Shown: positions 17,751-26,992 of the stretch, one piece after another
How positions within the stretch are numbered: position 1 is the first letter of the stretch
Layout of the letters: every line of letters starts with the position of its first letter
Assembly: GCA_029778715.1 (NCBI GenBank)
Contig: JAKOPT010000138.1
Span: 28,035 to 92,034 of the forward strand
Length of the DNA: 64,000 nucleotides
Source: Actinomycetes bacterium
Lineage (GTDB): Bacteria > Actinomycetota > Actinomycetes > Actinomycetales > Dermatophilaceae
Direction of reading: 5' to 3'
Position numbers and translations under genes: made by a program
Notes under the pieces: generated by a model
Seen by the model: only the letters and a program-made list of their open reading frames with translations
Told to the model about the DNA's origin: nothing
Database searches by the model: none

Positions 17751-18683
17751 TCAGAGCCGAGGGAGCAGGCGCGAGGAGTTTTCGCCCGATTCGTAGATGC
17801 GCGAGGCCGGGCCGACGATGAGGGGGTCGGGGGTGCCGACGACCGAGGGGTCCTTGGTCGGGAAGTCGACCTTGCTCAAGATGACGCGGAAGGCTTCGAG
17901 GCGGGCGCGCTTCTTGTCGTTGGACTTGATCGTCGTCCACGGGGCGTCACCGGTGTCGGTGTAGAAGAACATCGCCTCTTTGGCCTCGGTGTAGGCGTCC
18001 CACTTGTCGAGGCTGGCCAGGTCGGTGGGGGAGAGTTTCCACTGGCGCACCGGGTCGTTCTGGCGCGAGGAGAACCGGGCCAACTGCTCGGCCTGGCTCA
18101 CCGAGAACCACAACTTGACCAAGGTGATGCCGGAGTTGACGAGCATCCGCTCCAACTCGGGGGCTTCACGCATGAACTCGAGGTACTGCTGGGGGGTGCA
18201 GTAGCCCATGACCCGCTCGACCCCGGCCCGGTTGTACCAGGAGCGGTCCATGAAGACGATCTCACCGCCACTGGGCAGGTGCTGGATGTAGCGCTGGAAG
18301 TACCACTGCGTGCGCTCGAGGTCGGTCGGCTTCTCAAGGGCGACGATGCGGGCGCCACGGGGATTGAGGTGCTCCATGAAGCGTTTGATCGCCCCGCCCT
18401 TGCCGGCGGCGTCACGCCCCTCGCAGATGACGAGGATCTTGTCGCCGCTCTCCTTGACGTGCAGTTGGAGTTTGAGGAACTCGATCTGCAACTGGCGCTT
18501 GGTCGCCTCGTATTCTTCGCGCGACAACTTCTTGTCGTAGGGATAGCCGATCCGCCAGGCCTTGGGGGCGGCGCCGGACACGGCGCCCTCGACGCGATCA
18601 CCCTCAGGACCGGCGAGTTCTTCCATCTCGTCGAGTTCGTGGGCGTAGTCCTCGGTTACGGAGATGCGCTCGTCGTTGGTCAC
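17751..18683 (-). CDS. ppk2: Polyphosphate kinase 2
   Basis: Phosphorylates nucleoside di- or monophosphates with polyphosphate, or runs in reverse. The 310-residue protein has the Ppk2 core: a Walker A-like EGRDAAGKGGAIKRF near residue 88, FMDRSWYNRAGVERVMGYC (Walker B and lid start) and lid-region ARFSSRQNDPVRQWKLSPTD. It is of the single-domain class. GTG 18683 follows TAGGAT by seven bases, pointing to its own leaderless promoter. phoU lies 31 bp upstream in the same direction. Confidence 0.95.
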   Translation of the reverse strand: MTNDERISVTEDYAHELDEMEELAGPEGDRVEGAVSGAAPKAWRIGYPYDKKLSREEYEATKRQLQIEFLKLQLHVKESGDKILVICEGRDAAGKGGAIKRFMEHLNPRGARIVALEKPTDLERTQWYFQRYIQHLPSGGEIVFMDRSWYNRAGVERVMGYCTPQQYLEFMREAPELERMLVNSGITLVKLWFSVSQAEQLARFSSRQNDPVRQWKLSPTDLASLDKWDAYTEAKEAMFFYTDTGDAPWTTIKSNDKKRARLEAFRVILSKVDFPTKDPSVVGTPDPLIVGPASRIYESGENSSRLLPRL

Positions 18684-18714
18684 ATGCGTGATCCTAGCGA
18701 CGGGCTTGGCGGCC

Positions 18715-19413
18715 TCAGCGGCGGGTTGGGAGGAGAACGTCTTCGGTGTCTTCGTGGCTGCCTTCGGCGTCCGGGTCGTAGTGGCCCGTGACGAGGTAGA
18801 TGACGCGGTGTCCGACGGAGACGGCGTGGTCGGCGAACCGTTCGTAGTAGCGGCTGAGCAGGGTCAGGTCGACGGCGGTTTCGGTGCCGTGCGACCAGTC
18901 CGAGGCGGCGATCCGCTCGAAGAAGAGCCGGTGCAGGTCGTCCATCGCGTCGTCGTCCGCCTCGATGGTGCGCGCGCCCTCGACATCCCGGGCGGCGATG
19001 ATGGCCCCGGCCTTGAGGACGATGCTTTCCGCGACCCGCCCCATATCGACGACGACGGCCCGGAACTCGGCGGGCACCGCGGACGACGGATATCGCAGCC
19101 GGGCGATCTTGGCGACGTGCCGGGCCAAATCCCCCATGCGCTCCAGATCCGAACTCATCCGCATCGCCGTGACGACCATCCGCAGGTCGGTGGCGACCGG
19201 TTGTTGCCGGGCGAGCAGGTCGATCGCCTGGAAGTCGAGGCGTTCGCGCAGGTCGTCGAGGTCGGCGTCGGCGGCGATGACCGACTCGGCGAGGACCAGG
19301 TCGGCGTCGAGGAGGGCGGTAGTGGCGCGGCTGATGGCCGAGCCGGCGAGCCGGGTCATCTCGACCAAGTCCTCGGTGACCCGGTCGAGGTCGTGGTGGA
19401 ACGCCTTGCGCAT
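18715..19413 (-). CDS. phoU: Phosphate uptake regulator PhoU
   Basis: 232 residues, two three-helix bundles typical of PhoU: MRKAFHHDLDRVTEDLVEMTRLAG at the start, DLRMVVTAMRMSSDLERMGDLARHVAKIA in the first repeat and SRYYERFADHAVSVGHRVIYLVTG in the second. PhoU links the Pst/Pit transporters to the sensor kinase and damps the phosphate-starvation signal. It is divergent from senX3-regX3 (220 bp between starts), the normal actinobacterial order. Half PHO boxes are in the gap. Confidence 0.93.
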   Translation of the reverse strand: MRKAFHHDLDRVTEDLVEMTRLAGSAISRATTALLDADLVLAESVIAADADLDDLRERLDFQAIDLLARQQPVATDLRMVVTAMRMSSDLERMGDLARHVAKIARLRYPSSAVPAEFRAVVVDMGRVAESIVLKAGAIIAARDVEGARTIEADDDAMDDLHRLFFERIAASDWSHGTETAVDLTLLSRYYERFADHAVSVGHRVIYLVTGHYDPDAEGSHEDTEDVLLPTRR

Positions 19414-19521
19414 CGGAACCGTCCTGGGTCGGCATACGTCGGAGTGCGGGCTGGGCGGCAGCGACCGCCACGACCGCAGCGACGGCATACCGGTGCCCGC
19501 CTGGGCAGCGTCGCAGTCTCC

Positions 19522-19550
19522 GGTGAACGTCGGTCGGCGCCCAGGTGAAC
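19522..19550. promoter_or_regulatory. PHO-box-like half sites between phoU and senX3
   Basis: GGTGAAC occurs at 19522-19528 and 19544-19550, 22 bases apart, which equals two 11-base periods, with a degenerate unit between. The orientation suits phoU on the minus strand. Weaker than the sites at ppk1 and pit. Confidence 0.45.
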
Positions 19551-19632
19551 ATCAGCGGGACCCCAGCCATGAGGTATGCCGCGCCGCTTGGCGGGCCCCG
19601 AACCCGCCCCCGCGGGCGTCTAGTCTGGCGCT

Positions 19633-20859
19633 GTGGATCCCGTGCTGGCGGCCACCCTCGGCGGTGGTGTCGGACTCGTCCTCGGCGCCCTCGCGGTCGT
19701 CGCGGCGAGTCTGTCCGAGCGTTCGCAACGGACCGTGCCGCCGACCACCGAGCCGCCGCTGCCCCGCGGGATCGGCGATGTCCTCAGCGTGCTCCGCTCG
19801 ATCGGGATCGTGCTCGATGCCTCCGACGCGGTCGTCAGCACCTCCTCGTCAGCGGTGGCCTACGGGTTGGTGCGTCATGGGGAGCTGGTCCACAAGGAGT
19901 TGCGTCACCTCGCGCGGCAAGTGCGCCGCGACGGCATCATCCGAGAGGCCGAACTCGAACTGACCAAGGGCCCCACCGGCGCAGGCAGCACCGTCATGCG
20001 GGCTCGGGTCGCGCCCCTCGGCAGTGCCCACGTGCTCGTCCTCGCCGAGGATCACACCCACGCCCGCCGGGTCGAGGAGATCCGGCGCGACTTCATCGCC
20101 AACGTCTCCCACGAACTCAAGACCCCGGTCGGCGGCATTTCTCTGCTCTCCGAGGCGATCCTCGACGCCCGCGACGACCCGGAAGCCGTGGCCCGCTTCG
20201 GCGAACGGATCCGGGTCGAGTCGTCGCGGCTGAGCCGCCTGGTCAAGGAGATCGTCGACCTTTCGCGCCTGCAGGTCCAAGACACCCTTCACGAGCCGCA
20301 GTTGGTCGCCATCGCCGACGTCATCAGTGAGGCCGTCGACCGGGTGCACGTCTCGGCCGATGCTCGTTCGATCACCATCGACGTCGTCACGGAGAGCGAC
20401 CTGCGGGTCTACGGTGACCGGGAACTTCTCGTCACCGCCGTCGCCAATCTCGTCTCCAACGCGGTCAACTACTCCGACGACCGTACCCGCGTCGCCGTGG
20501 GGGCCCGGCGGGTGGGGGAGATGGTGGAGGTCTCGGTCGCCGACCAAGGCCACGGCATACCCTTGGGGGAGCAGGAGCGGATCTTCGAGCGGTTCTACCG
20601 GGTCGACGCGGCGCGCTCGCGGGCCACCGGCGGCACCGGTTTGGGCCTGGCGATCGTCAAGCACATCTGCGCCAACCACGGCGGCGAGGTGAGTCTGTGG
20701 AGCGCCGAAGGCCACGGCTCCACGTTCACCGTCCGCTTGCCCCTGGCCCCCTCCCCGACCCCCGACGAGCCTCTCGTCCTCCCCGCGACCGCGGTGCCTG
20801 CCGCGCCGCTGTCGCCCAGTTCGTCCAACTCGACCAGCCAAGGAGACCAGCCCTCATGA
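19633..20859 (+). CDS. senX3: Phosphate-sensing histidine kinase SenX3
   Basis: 408 residues: a single N-terminal membrane helix (LAATLGGGVGLVLGALAVVAAS), a PAS-like region, then ANVSHELKTPVGGISLLSEAI (phospho-His), the N box VANLVSNAVNYS and G boxes ADQGHGIPLGE and GTGLGLAIVKH. This matches SenX3/PhoR. The GTG is preceded by TAGTCT ending six bases upstream. It overlaps regX3 by ATGA and is divergent from phoU. A CGGCATAC word encodes the GIP of the G1 box. Confidence 0.92.
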   Translation: MDPVLAATLGGGVGLVLGALAVVAASLSERSQRTVPPTTEPPLPRGIGDVLSVLRSIGIVLDASDAVVSTSSSAVAYGLVRHGELVHKELRHLARQVRRDGIIREAELELTKGPTGAGSTVMRARVAPLGSAHVLVLAEDHTHARRVEEIRRDFIANVSHELKTPVGGISLLSEAILDARDDPEAVARFGERIRVESSRLSRLVKEIVDLSRLQVQDTLHEPQLVAIADVISEAVDRVHVSADARSITIDVVTESDLRVYGDRELLVTAVANLVSNAVNYSDDRTRVAVGARRVGEMVEVSVADQGHGIPLGEQERIFERFYRVDAARSRATGGTGLGLAIVKHICANHGGEVSLWSAEGHGSTFTVRLPLAPSPTPDEPLVLPATAVPAAPLSPSSSNSTSQGDQPS

Positions 20860-21536
20860 CTCGCATCCTCGTCGTCGAGGACGAAGTGTCCTTCTCCGAC
20901 CCGCTCTCCTACCTGCTGCGCAAGGAGGGGTACGAGGTGGCGGTCGCCGAGACCGGCCCGGATGCCTTGGCCGAGTTCGACGCGGCCGGTGCCGACCTGG
21001 TCCTCCTCGATCTCATGTTGCCGGGGTTGTCCGGGGTCGACGTATGCCGCGTGCTCCGCTCCAAGTCGAACGTGCCCGTCATCATGTTGACCGCCAAGGA
21101 CAGTGAGGTCGACAAGGTCGTCGGCCTGGAACTCGGCGCCGACGACTACGTAACCAAGCCCTACTCCTCCCGGGAACTGCTCGCCCGGATCAAGGCGGTG
21201 CTGCGGCGCCTCAGCGAACCCGAGGAGTTGCTGCCCGCCACGCTCGAAGCGGGACCGGTGCGCATGGATGTCGAGCGGCACGTCGTCTCCGTGGGCGGGC
21301 GCGCGGTGCCGATGCCGCTGAAGGAGTTCGAACTCCTCGAGTTGTTGTTGCGCAACGTCGGCCGGGTGCTCACCCGGATGCAACTCATCGACCGGGTCTG
21401 GGGCAGCGACTACGTCGGCGACACCAAGACCCTTGACGTCCACGTCAAGCGGCTGCGCGCCAAGATCGAACCCGACCCGGCGCACCCGCGGCACATCGTC
21501 ACGGTGCGCGGCCTGGGGTACAAGTACGAGGCCTGA
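20856..21536 (+). CDS. regX3: Phosphate response regulator RegX3
   Basis: 226 residues of the OmpR/PhoB class: RILVVEDEVSF, phospho-Asp in LVLLDLMLPGLSG, Lys in YVTKPYSSREL, and a C-terminal winged helix with VLTRMQLIDRVWGSDYVGDTKTLDVHVKRLR. Highly similar to actinobacterial RegX3/PhoP. AAGGAG lies eleven bases before the ATG, which overlaps the senX3 stop. It is the probable reader of the PHO-box-like sites in this window. Confidence 0.93.
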   Translation: MTRILVVEDEVSFSDPLSYLLRKEGYEVAVAETGPDALAEFDAAGADLVLLDLMLPGLSGVDVCRVLRSKSNVPVIMLTAKDSEVDKVVGLELGADDYVTKPYSSRELLARIKAVLRRLSEPEELLPATLEAGPVRMDVERHVVSVGGRAVPMPLKEFELLELLLRNVGRVLTRMQLIDRVWGSDYVGDTKTLDVHVKRLRAKIEPDPAHPRHIVTVRGLGYKYEA

Positions 21537-21626
21537 ACGTCACCACCCCGCGGCCGACATGCCGGGCGCGGGGTGGGAAGGGGCGGGTCGGCGGCTGAGC
21601 CGGACCCGCCGAGGGGAAAGGCGGGC

Positions 21627-22094
21627 TTAGGAGGCCGGCTTGTAGTCGGCGTAGAAGCGCTCCGGGGAGACGACCGGCACCTGGGCCAGGTTGTCGCCGG
21701 TGCCGCTGGTGCTGATTTTGAGGGTGACCAACTGGCCGGCAACGGCCGGCATACCCGTCATCGTCAGGTCGTCCTTGTCGGCCAGGTTGACCGACGAGTA
21801 GGCCGGCACGCTTGCGGTGACCTGGCTGGCACCGCTGGTCGCAAAGGTGACGACGACCTTCTTGTCGCTCTTGTTGACGAATTGGCCGGCGACTCGGCCA
21901 CCCCCACCGGACTTGGTGCTGCCGACGACCACGAGTCCGCGGACGGCGAGGTCACCGCCGAGGTCGAGGTTGATCCCGTCGCTGGCCTGATACGGCATAT
22001 CCGTCTGGACCGGCGACATGATGGCGCAGCCACTCGTCGTGAGGGCCGCAGCAAGGGCGAGGGTGGCGGCAACGCGCGAGGCCTTGGTGATCAC
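21627..22094 (-). CDS. LpqE-like lipoprotein
   Basis: 155 residues with a lipoprotein signal: [23 protein letters not shown], the Cys at residue 23 being the lipidation site. The mature part is a small beta-rich domain ([41 protein letters not shown]). In Mycobacterium lpqE is the divergent neighbour of carD, as here, which supports the name. Function in the envelope is unknown. Confidence 0.78.
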   Translation of the reverse strand: MITKASRVAATLALAAALTTSGCAIMSPVQTDMPYQASDGINLDLGGDLAVRGLVVVGSTKSGGGGRVAGQFVNKSDKKVVVTFATSGASQVTASVPAYSSVNLADKDDLTMTGMPAVAGQLVTLKISTSGTGDNLAQVPVVSPERFYADYKPAS

Positions 22095-22360
22095 GGGGTC
22101 AGCGTAGCGCGCACCCGCGGCAGCGGCCCATGGGGGCGGCCCTTTTCGAGTTCAGCGACCCTGCCGGGCGGCGAGCGGAGGTGCGGTTCCTCGGGGTGTG
22201 CGTCGTGCCAGGCTGCGTTGGCCACGGCCTCTTCGGGCGCGCGCGTGCCCGAGAACCCGCTGGTTGTCAAGCCCCAGGTTGCCGGGCAGTGCTCGGTGAA
22301 ATAGGCCCTGACCTGCGCAAACGGCGTCCGCTCGAGTTCGGGGCGGGGGCAAAGTCGTGC

Positions 22361-22366
22361 TATTCT
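22361..22366 (+). promoter_or_regulatory. carD -10 element
   Basis: TATTCT at 22361-22366 would start a transcript near 22373, giving a 20-base leader with GAAAGGG before ATG 22394. No clear -35 is seen. Confidence 0.5.
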
Positions 22367-22393
22367 GGAGGTCGCGAAAGGGGACAACACCAC

Positions 22394-22876
22394 ATGGTTT
22401 TCACAGTTGGCGAGACGGTCGTCTACCCGCACCACGGCGCCGCCCGCATCGAGGAGATCAAAACCCGCGTCATCCGCGGCGAAGAAAAGCTCTACCTCAA
22501 GCTCAAGGTGGCCCAAGGCGATCTCGTCATCGAGGTCCCCGCGGAGAACTGCGACCTCGTGGGTGTCCGCGATGTCGTGAGCAAGGAGGGCCTGGACCGG
22601 GTCTTCGAGGTGCTCCGTGCCCCGCACGCCGAGGAGCCGACCAACTGGTCGCGACGATTCAAGGCCAACCTCGAAAAGCTCGCCTCCGGCGACGTCATCA
22701 AGGTCGCCGAGGTCGTGCGTGACCTGTGGCGTCGCGACAAGGACCGCGGCTTGTCCGCGGGCGAAAAGCGCATGCTCGCCAAGGCCCGCCAGATCCTCGT
22801 CTCCGAACTCGCCCTGGCCGAGAAGACCGACGAGACCAAGGCCGAGTCGATCCTCGACGAGGTCCTCGCCTCCTGA
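22394..22876 (+). CDS. carD: CarD, RNA polymerase-binding transcription regulator
   Basis: Stabilises the RNA polymerase open complex, mainly at rRNA and housekeeping promoters. The 160-residue protein has the RNAP-interaction domain ([40 protein letters not shown]) and the DNA-binding C-terminus with [13 protein letters not shown] and [17 protein letters not shown], including the conserved Trp. Full length. Followed by ispD and ispF in the classic actinobacterial order. Confidence 0.96.
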   Translation: MVFTVGETVVYPHHGAARIEEIKTRVIRGEEKLYLKLKVAQGDLVIEVPAENCDLVGVRDVVSKEGLDRVFEVLRAPHAEEPTNWSRRFKANLEKLASGDVIKVAEVVRDLWRRDKDRGLSAGEKRMLAKARQILVSELALAEKTDETKAESILDEVLAS

Positions 22877-22907
22877 GTCGCCGCCCCGCGGCCTACCTCT
22901 TCCTCAC

Positions 22908-23609
22908 GTGACCGACGCCGACGCCACCTCATCCGGTGGGGTCGGCGTCGTCATTGTGGCTGCTGGCGCCGGCGCTCGGTTGGGCGCGGGGATGCCGAAG
23001 GCGTTCGTCGAGGTGGGGGGCAGGTCCCTGCTGTCGTATGCCGTGGAGCGGGCCGCCGCGGTCGCCGACCTGGCCGCGTTGGTCATCGTCGTCGCCGAGC
23101 AGGTGCTGGCGCACCGCGCGTGGCCGGCTGACGTCGAGGCGGTCCTCCCCGCCGGGGCGCGGTGGGTGGCCGGTGGCGCCGAGCGCAGCGACTCGGTGCG
23201 GGCCGGGTTGGCGGCGCTGGGGGGCGATGCGGGCGATGTCGTGCTCATCCACGACGCGGCGCGGGCGTTCACCCCGACGAGCGTCTTCGACGACGTGGTC
23301 GCGGCGGTGCGGGCCGGTGCAGCGGGGGCGGTGCCCGGGTTGCCGGTTGTCGACACGATCAAGACGGTCGACGCCCACGGGGTCATCACCGGCACCCCCG
23401 ACCGGTCGGTGTTGCGCGCGGTGCAGACCCCGCAGGGGTTCCGCGCGGAGGTGTTGCGGGCGGCATACGCCTCCGGTCTGGACGCCACCGACGACGCGGC
23501 TTTGGTCGAACTCGCCGGCCACCATGTCGTCGTCGTGGACGGCCACCCGTTGGCGTTCAAGGTGACCACTCCCGAGGACCTGGAGCGGGCCGCGCTCCTC
23601 GTTCGTTGA
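22908..23609 (+). CDS. ispD: 2-C-methyl-D-erythritol 4-phosphate cytidylyltransferase
   Basis: Third enzyme of the MEP isoprenoid pathway, forming CDP-methylerythritol. The 233-residue protein has the nucleotide loop VVIVAAGAGARLGAGMPKAF, then GGAERSDSVRAGL, LIHDAARAF and RAVQTPQGFRAEVL, all IspD hallmarks. The GTG start lies 31 bases after carD. Two GTATGCCG-family words inside encode YAV and AAY. ispF follows after 42 bp. Confidence 0.94.
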   Translation: MTDADATSSGGVGVVIVAAGAGARLGAGMPKAFVEVGGRSLLSYAVERAAAVADLAALVIVVAEQVLAHRAWPADVEAVLPAGARWVAGGAERSDSVRAGLAALGGDAGDVVLIHDAARAFTPTSVFDDVVAAVRAGAAGAVPGLPVVDTIKTVDAHGVITGTPDRSVLRAVQTPQGFRAEVLRAAYASGLDATDDAALVELAGHHVVVVDGHPLAFKVTTPEDLERAALLVR

Positions 23610-23651
23610 CTAGCGCGCCGCGTGTCGTCGACGGCTGCTTGGATGGGCCCT

Positions 23652-24155
23652 ATGACGCACCTTCCGCGCGTGGGGATCGGCACCGACGTTCATGCGTATG
23701 CCGCGGACCCGGCCCGTCCGCTGTGGGTGGCGGGGCTGCTGTGGCCTGGGGAACCGGGGCTGGACGGGCATTCGGATGCCGATGTCGCTGCACACGCGGC
23801 CTGCGATGCCTTGTTCACCGCGGCCGGGATCGGGGATCTGGGGGCGCATTTCGGCACGTCGCGGCCCGAGTTCGCCGGCGCCTCGGGCGTGGCCCTGTTG
23901 GGGGAAGCGGCCCGGCTGGTGCGCGAGGCGGGCTTCGAGATCGGCAACATCGCCATTCAGGTCGTGGGCAACCGACCCAAGATCGGGTCCCGGCGAACCG
24001 AGGCTCAGGAGGCACTTTCGGCGGCGGCCGGGGCACCGGTGTCGGTGAGCGGCACGACGACCGACGGTCTGGGGCTCACCGGTCGAGGTGAAGGGATCGC
24101 AGCGATCGCCACCGCACTCGTGATCGCCAGGGCGTCGACACAGCCTGCGGGTTGA
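23652..24155 (+). CDS. ispF: 2-C-methyl-D-erythritol 2,4-cyclodiphosphate synthase
   Basis: Fifth enzyme of the MEP pathway. The 167-residue protein shows the metal site GIGTDVHAY (residues 8-16), [19 protein letters not shown], and the C-terminal [23 protein letters not shown] 23652 fits the usual start of the family. The gap to the next, convergent gene holds a GC-rich inverted sequence near 24200 but no gene. Confidence 0.95.
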   Translation: MTHLPRVGIGTDVHAYAADPARPLWVAGLLWPGEPGLDGHSDADVAAHAACDALFTAAGIGDLGAHFGTSRPEFAGASGVALLGEAARLVREAGFEIGNIAIQVVGNRPKIGSRRTEAQEALSAAAGAPVSVSGTTTDGLGLTGRGEGIAAIATALVIARASTQPAG

Positions 24156-24268
24156 CGAGGCGGACCCTTTTCGCAGGCGGCTTGCGGAGGGCCTGCCCCG
24201 GGTCAGGCCCGGCTCCGCGAGGGCGGACCCGTCAGCGAGGACGTGTTGATCGTCGAAGTTGGCCGCGG

Positions 24269-24724
24269 CTACCCCTTTTCGCCGCAGTGCGCGACAACGT
24301 ACTCGTTGACTCGCTGCCATGAGCCCTGGGTTGTCAGCGCCGACATCAGGCCCGATGCCAGTCCGCCAAGAGGGTCGCTGATGGAGTTGCCGGCAGTGTC
24401 GATCTGCTTTTGAAGGCTGTCGCGGATCTTGGCGACGTCGGGCTCAATATCGTCCGGGGCCACCTTGTCGAGTTTGTCGAAGATCGTCACCACGTCCCCC
24501 ATGGCTCCCAGTGCCATACCCAATCCGGCGAACGTCTGTGTCAGGGGATCCTTGGTGTTCTCGATGTCCTTGGCGGCGGCGTTGTACTTCGAGAGATAGG
24601 CGTCCTTTTGCTCGTGATACACGGTGCAGAACGCCTCGGGAGTTCGAGGGGTCCCGCATCCGGCGGGGAGCAGGGCTGCGATGACGGCGAGGGGCGCAAG
24701 GCGTCGGGTCCAGACACTTGACAT
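24269..24724 (-). CDS. Putative lipoprotein of unknown function
   Basis: 151 residues. The signal MSSVWTRRLAPLAVIAALLPAGC ends in a lipobox with Cys at 23. The mature part is polar and helical (KDAYLSKYNAAAKDIENTKD, KIRDSLQKQIDTAGNSISD) with two further Cys residues (FCTVY, AHCGEKG) that may pair. GGAGG precedes the ATG properly. First member of a surface block (24.3-27.7 kb) where codon use looks a little less GC-biased than nearby. Family not recognised. Confidence 0.72.
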   Translation of the reverse strand: MSSVWTRRLAPLAVIAALLPAGCGTPRTPEAFCTVYHEQKDAYLSKYNAAAKDIENTKDPLTQTFAGLGMALGAMGDVVTIFDKLDKVAPDDIEPDVAKIRDSLQKQIDTAGNSISDPLGGLASGLMSALTTQGSWQRVNEYVVAHCGEKG

Positions 24725-24743
24725 GAGGCCTCCTTCGGTGGAC

Positions 24744-24929
24744 CTATGGCAAACGTAAACGCGGAACAAGCCTGGCCGCGCGACTCGTCATGCCCACACT
24801 TCTGGGGACAACGGGACGGATCATCATGGGGTCGTCCTCGACAGAGACGGCATGCAGCATGTACGCCTCTTCACAATTGAGGTGCTCGTTGGGGGCGAAA
24901 TCCGCCACCGACGCGCAGTACGAGCACAA
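24744..24929 (-). CDS. Possible small Cys-containing ORF
   Basis: An open frame of 61 codons from TTG 24929, starting with CSYC and containing CEEAYMLHAVSVEDDPMM before a basic tail. The beginning looks more protein-like than random GC-rich frames, and the region has somewhat lower GC. No family was recognised and there is no clear ribosome site, so it may be noise. Confidence 0.25.
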   Translation of the reverse strand: MCSYCASVADFAPNEHLNCEEAYMLHAVSVEDDPMMIRPVVPRSVGMTSRAARLVPRLRLP

Positions 24930-25014
24930 CCCTCATCTGTGATGAGCCGCCATAGCCCTCACCCCACGCCCCGGGACACGATGGGCACGGGCGGTTTCGA
25001 CGAAGCGGGCGACG

Positions 25015-25674
25015 TCAGTGGGCGTCGGGAATATCGGGGATCCGGGGTGCCGGTTGAGCGGGGGCAGTGGGAGGCGTCGGACCCGAAGATTGGGCAGGAG
25101 ACTGGACCCCGGGGGATGGGACCGGCTGCGCGGAAGAGGGCATGGGAGGTGGCCAGCCGTGCGGGTCGGGCGCCTGCTGACTCGGCGCGGGCTGGCCTGA
25201 GACTGTCGGTTCTGGACCGGGTTGCGCGGGGTATGGCTGCTGCTGCGGCGCGGCATACGGGTAGGGGGTTGGTGCTGCCGGAGCAGCGGGCACCGGGTAG
25301 GGCTGGGGAGTGGGCGCCGACGCTTCGGGCGGCGCCCAGGGGGATCCGCTTCCAGGCGCTGGGGCCGGGGGAACCCGGAGCATTCCTCGGCCGGCCATGA
25401 AGGCGCCGACGAGGATCGCGCCGATGCCGACGAGTTCGAGTATCGAGGTGAGGTAGCCGACCCAGATGGTCTCGGCCATGACCCGAATAGGAATCATGCC
25501 CAGTCCGCGCATGAGGTAGTAACTCGAACTGAAGAGGTGCAAGAAGGCACCGACCATGACGAGGATTGCCCATACGCCGCGTTTCACGTGGAGCAGACTC
25601 ACGACGATTGCGGCCAACCACAGCATCACCCAGACGACGTTGATGGCGACGTAAGCCCAGTTCACGGCGAACAT
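25015..25674 (-). CDS. Membrane protein with proline-rich C-terminal tail
   Basis: 219 residues. The first 125 contain four hydrophobic segments: NWAYVAINVVWVMLWLAAIVV, VWAILVMVGAFLHLFSSSYYL, a shorter one near 75 and ILELVGIGAILVGAFMAG. The remaining 95 residues are a Pro/Gln/Ala tail (for example PYPYAAPQQQPYPAQPG). Similar small Pro-tailed proteins are common in actinobacterial envelopes. Function unknown. The 390-bp gap to the sortase gene upstream holds no gene that I can support. Confidence 0.65.
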   Translation of the reverse strand: MFAVNWAYVAINVVWVMLWLAAIVVSLLHVKRGVWAILVMVGAFLHLFSSSYYLMRGLGMIPIRVMAETIWVGYLTSILELVGIGAILVGAFMAGRGMLRVPPAPAPGSGSPWAPPEASAPTPQPYPVPAAPAAPTPYPYAAPQQQPYPAQPGPEPTVSGQPAPSQQAPDPHGWPPPMPSSAQPVPSPGVQSPAQSSGPTPPTAPAQPAPRIPDIPDAH

Positions 25675-26068
25675 AAATCGAGGGTACGACGCGTCGACGC
25701 ATCCTCCCAGGCTTTGCCGGGGCCGATCCCGCACTCCGTTGAGCGGGCACGCCCAAACTGCGGGCGAAGAGCCGCACCAGGGGCGCGGTCCCAGGCGCGT
25801 CGAAGGGGTCCTCCTGACGGGTCGGGAGGGGACCATCTTCATGTCTTTGACCAGCGGTTACGTCGTCATGACGGGCGACTGGGGCGCTACGGCGGCGAGG
25901 ATTGTCGGTGGCGACCAACCCCCGGTCGGCGCCTCTCACGGGTCAGGGCGGGCGTTGCGCGACCGACGTGACATCGACCACTGATGGCACCCCAGGACCA
26001 GGGAGCAACGCAGCCGAATGGGGGGAAATCACGCGGTGGAGTGTGAGTCACCCGTAGGGTGTCGGGTC

Positions 26069-26755
26069 ATGGCAGGCCGTATGCCGCGACCGTTGCGCCC
26101 GGCTCTGGTGTGGACCGGGGGGCTGGTGCTCGTCGTCGCCGCGCTGGCCTTGACCATGCACTTCGGCTGGTGGGGGAAGGCCCCGGCACCCGCATCTTCG
26201 CTGGCTGCGGGAACAACGCCGTCGCCCAGCGCCTCACCGACTCCTTCCGGGAGTCCGTCGCCGTCGCCCAGTTCGCCGAATCCGTCGGGTATGCCGAGCC
26301 GAATCAGCGTCACCACAACGGCCGGCATCACCCTGGTGGACGCGAAAATCATTCCCGTTCAATTGAAGTCCGACGGTGCCCTCGAACCACCCTTCGGGGT
26401 CGTGGGGTGGTATGCCGGGTCGGGCTGGCCCAAACCAGGCTGGCCGGGGGCGAGCATTCTCGCGGGGCATATCAACTCGGCTGCTCTGGGGCCGGACACG
26501 TTTGCCAAGATCATCGACGCTCGGCCCGGGGACCGGATCGAGGTGCGTTTCGACTCCGGGGACCAGGTGTCTTTCACGGTGACCAAGTCGGCTGCGGAAA
26601 GCAAGGTCGACGTGCCCGGCGACAAGTCGATCTGGGATGCCGGCAACCCTAGACCGCTCCTTCGGCTCATTACCTGCGATCCTGGCACGCCCCTGCAGGG
26701 CGGGCACTACGAAGGCAATTGGGTCGTCTGGGCAGACCTGGCCAGCGCCAACTGA
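26069..26755 (+). CDS. Class F sortase, possibly lacking the catalytic Arg
   Basis: 228 residues: a membrane helix (LVWTGGLVLVVAALALTMHFGW), a Ser/Pro linker and the sortase domain. The catalytic His is in ILAGHINSAALG and the Cys in LLRLITCDPG. Class F enzymes usually have Arg in a following HYRDN-like stretch; here it reads HYEGNWVVWADL, so the third catalytic residue seems replaced by Glu. Such a change would weaken transpeptidation unless another Arg serves. TAGGGT ends eight bases before ATG 26069. The neighbouring secreted protein is a candidate partner. Confidence 0.8.
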   Translation: MAGRMPRPLRPALVWTGGLVLVVAALALTMHFGWWGKAPAPASSLAAGTTPSPSASPTPSGSPSPSPSSPNPSGMPSRISVTTTAGITLVDAKIIPVQLKSDGALEPPFGVVGWYAGSGWPKPGWPGASILAGHINSAALGPDTFAKIIDARPGDRIEVRFDSGDQVSFTVTKSAAESKVDVPGDKSIWDAGNPRPLLRLITCDPGTPLQGGHYEGNWVVWADLASAN

Positions 26756-26992
26756 CTGGTTCGTCACCAATCGGTCCGCCCAGGGTGACGTATTCGCCAG
26801 CCGCCCAAGGCGTTTTCCCAAGGCGATTTCCCCAGGCGTCAAGTTCGCCTCCAGAGCCGCTGTCGAACGACCGGATTCGCGGCCGATGTCGGTCCCCCGA
26901 ATGAGTAGTCAAGGGCCTGCGCGCGGGCGTATCGTGGCGGACGGACTGCGCACGTGTTTCGGCAGTTCGTCGACGTTGGAAAGCAGGGAGTC

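Noticed and set aside
25739..25984. 81-codon ORF upstream of the sortase
   Set aside because: No ribosome site, no recognisable family, and composition like random frames.
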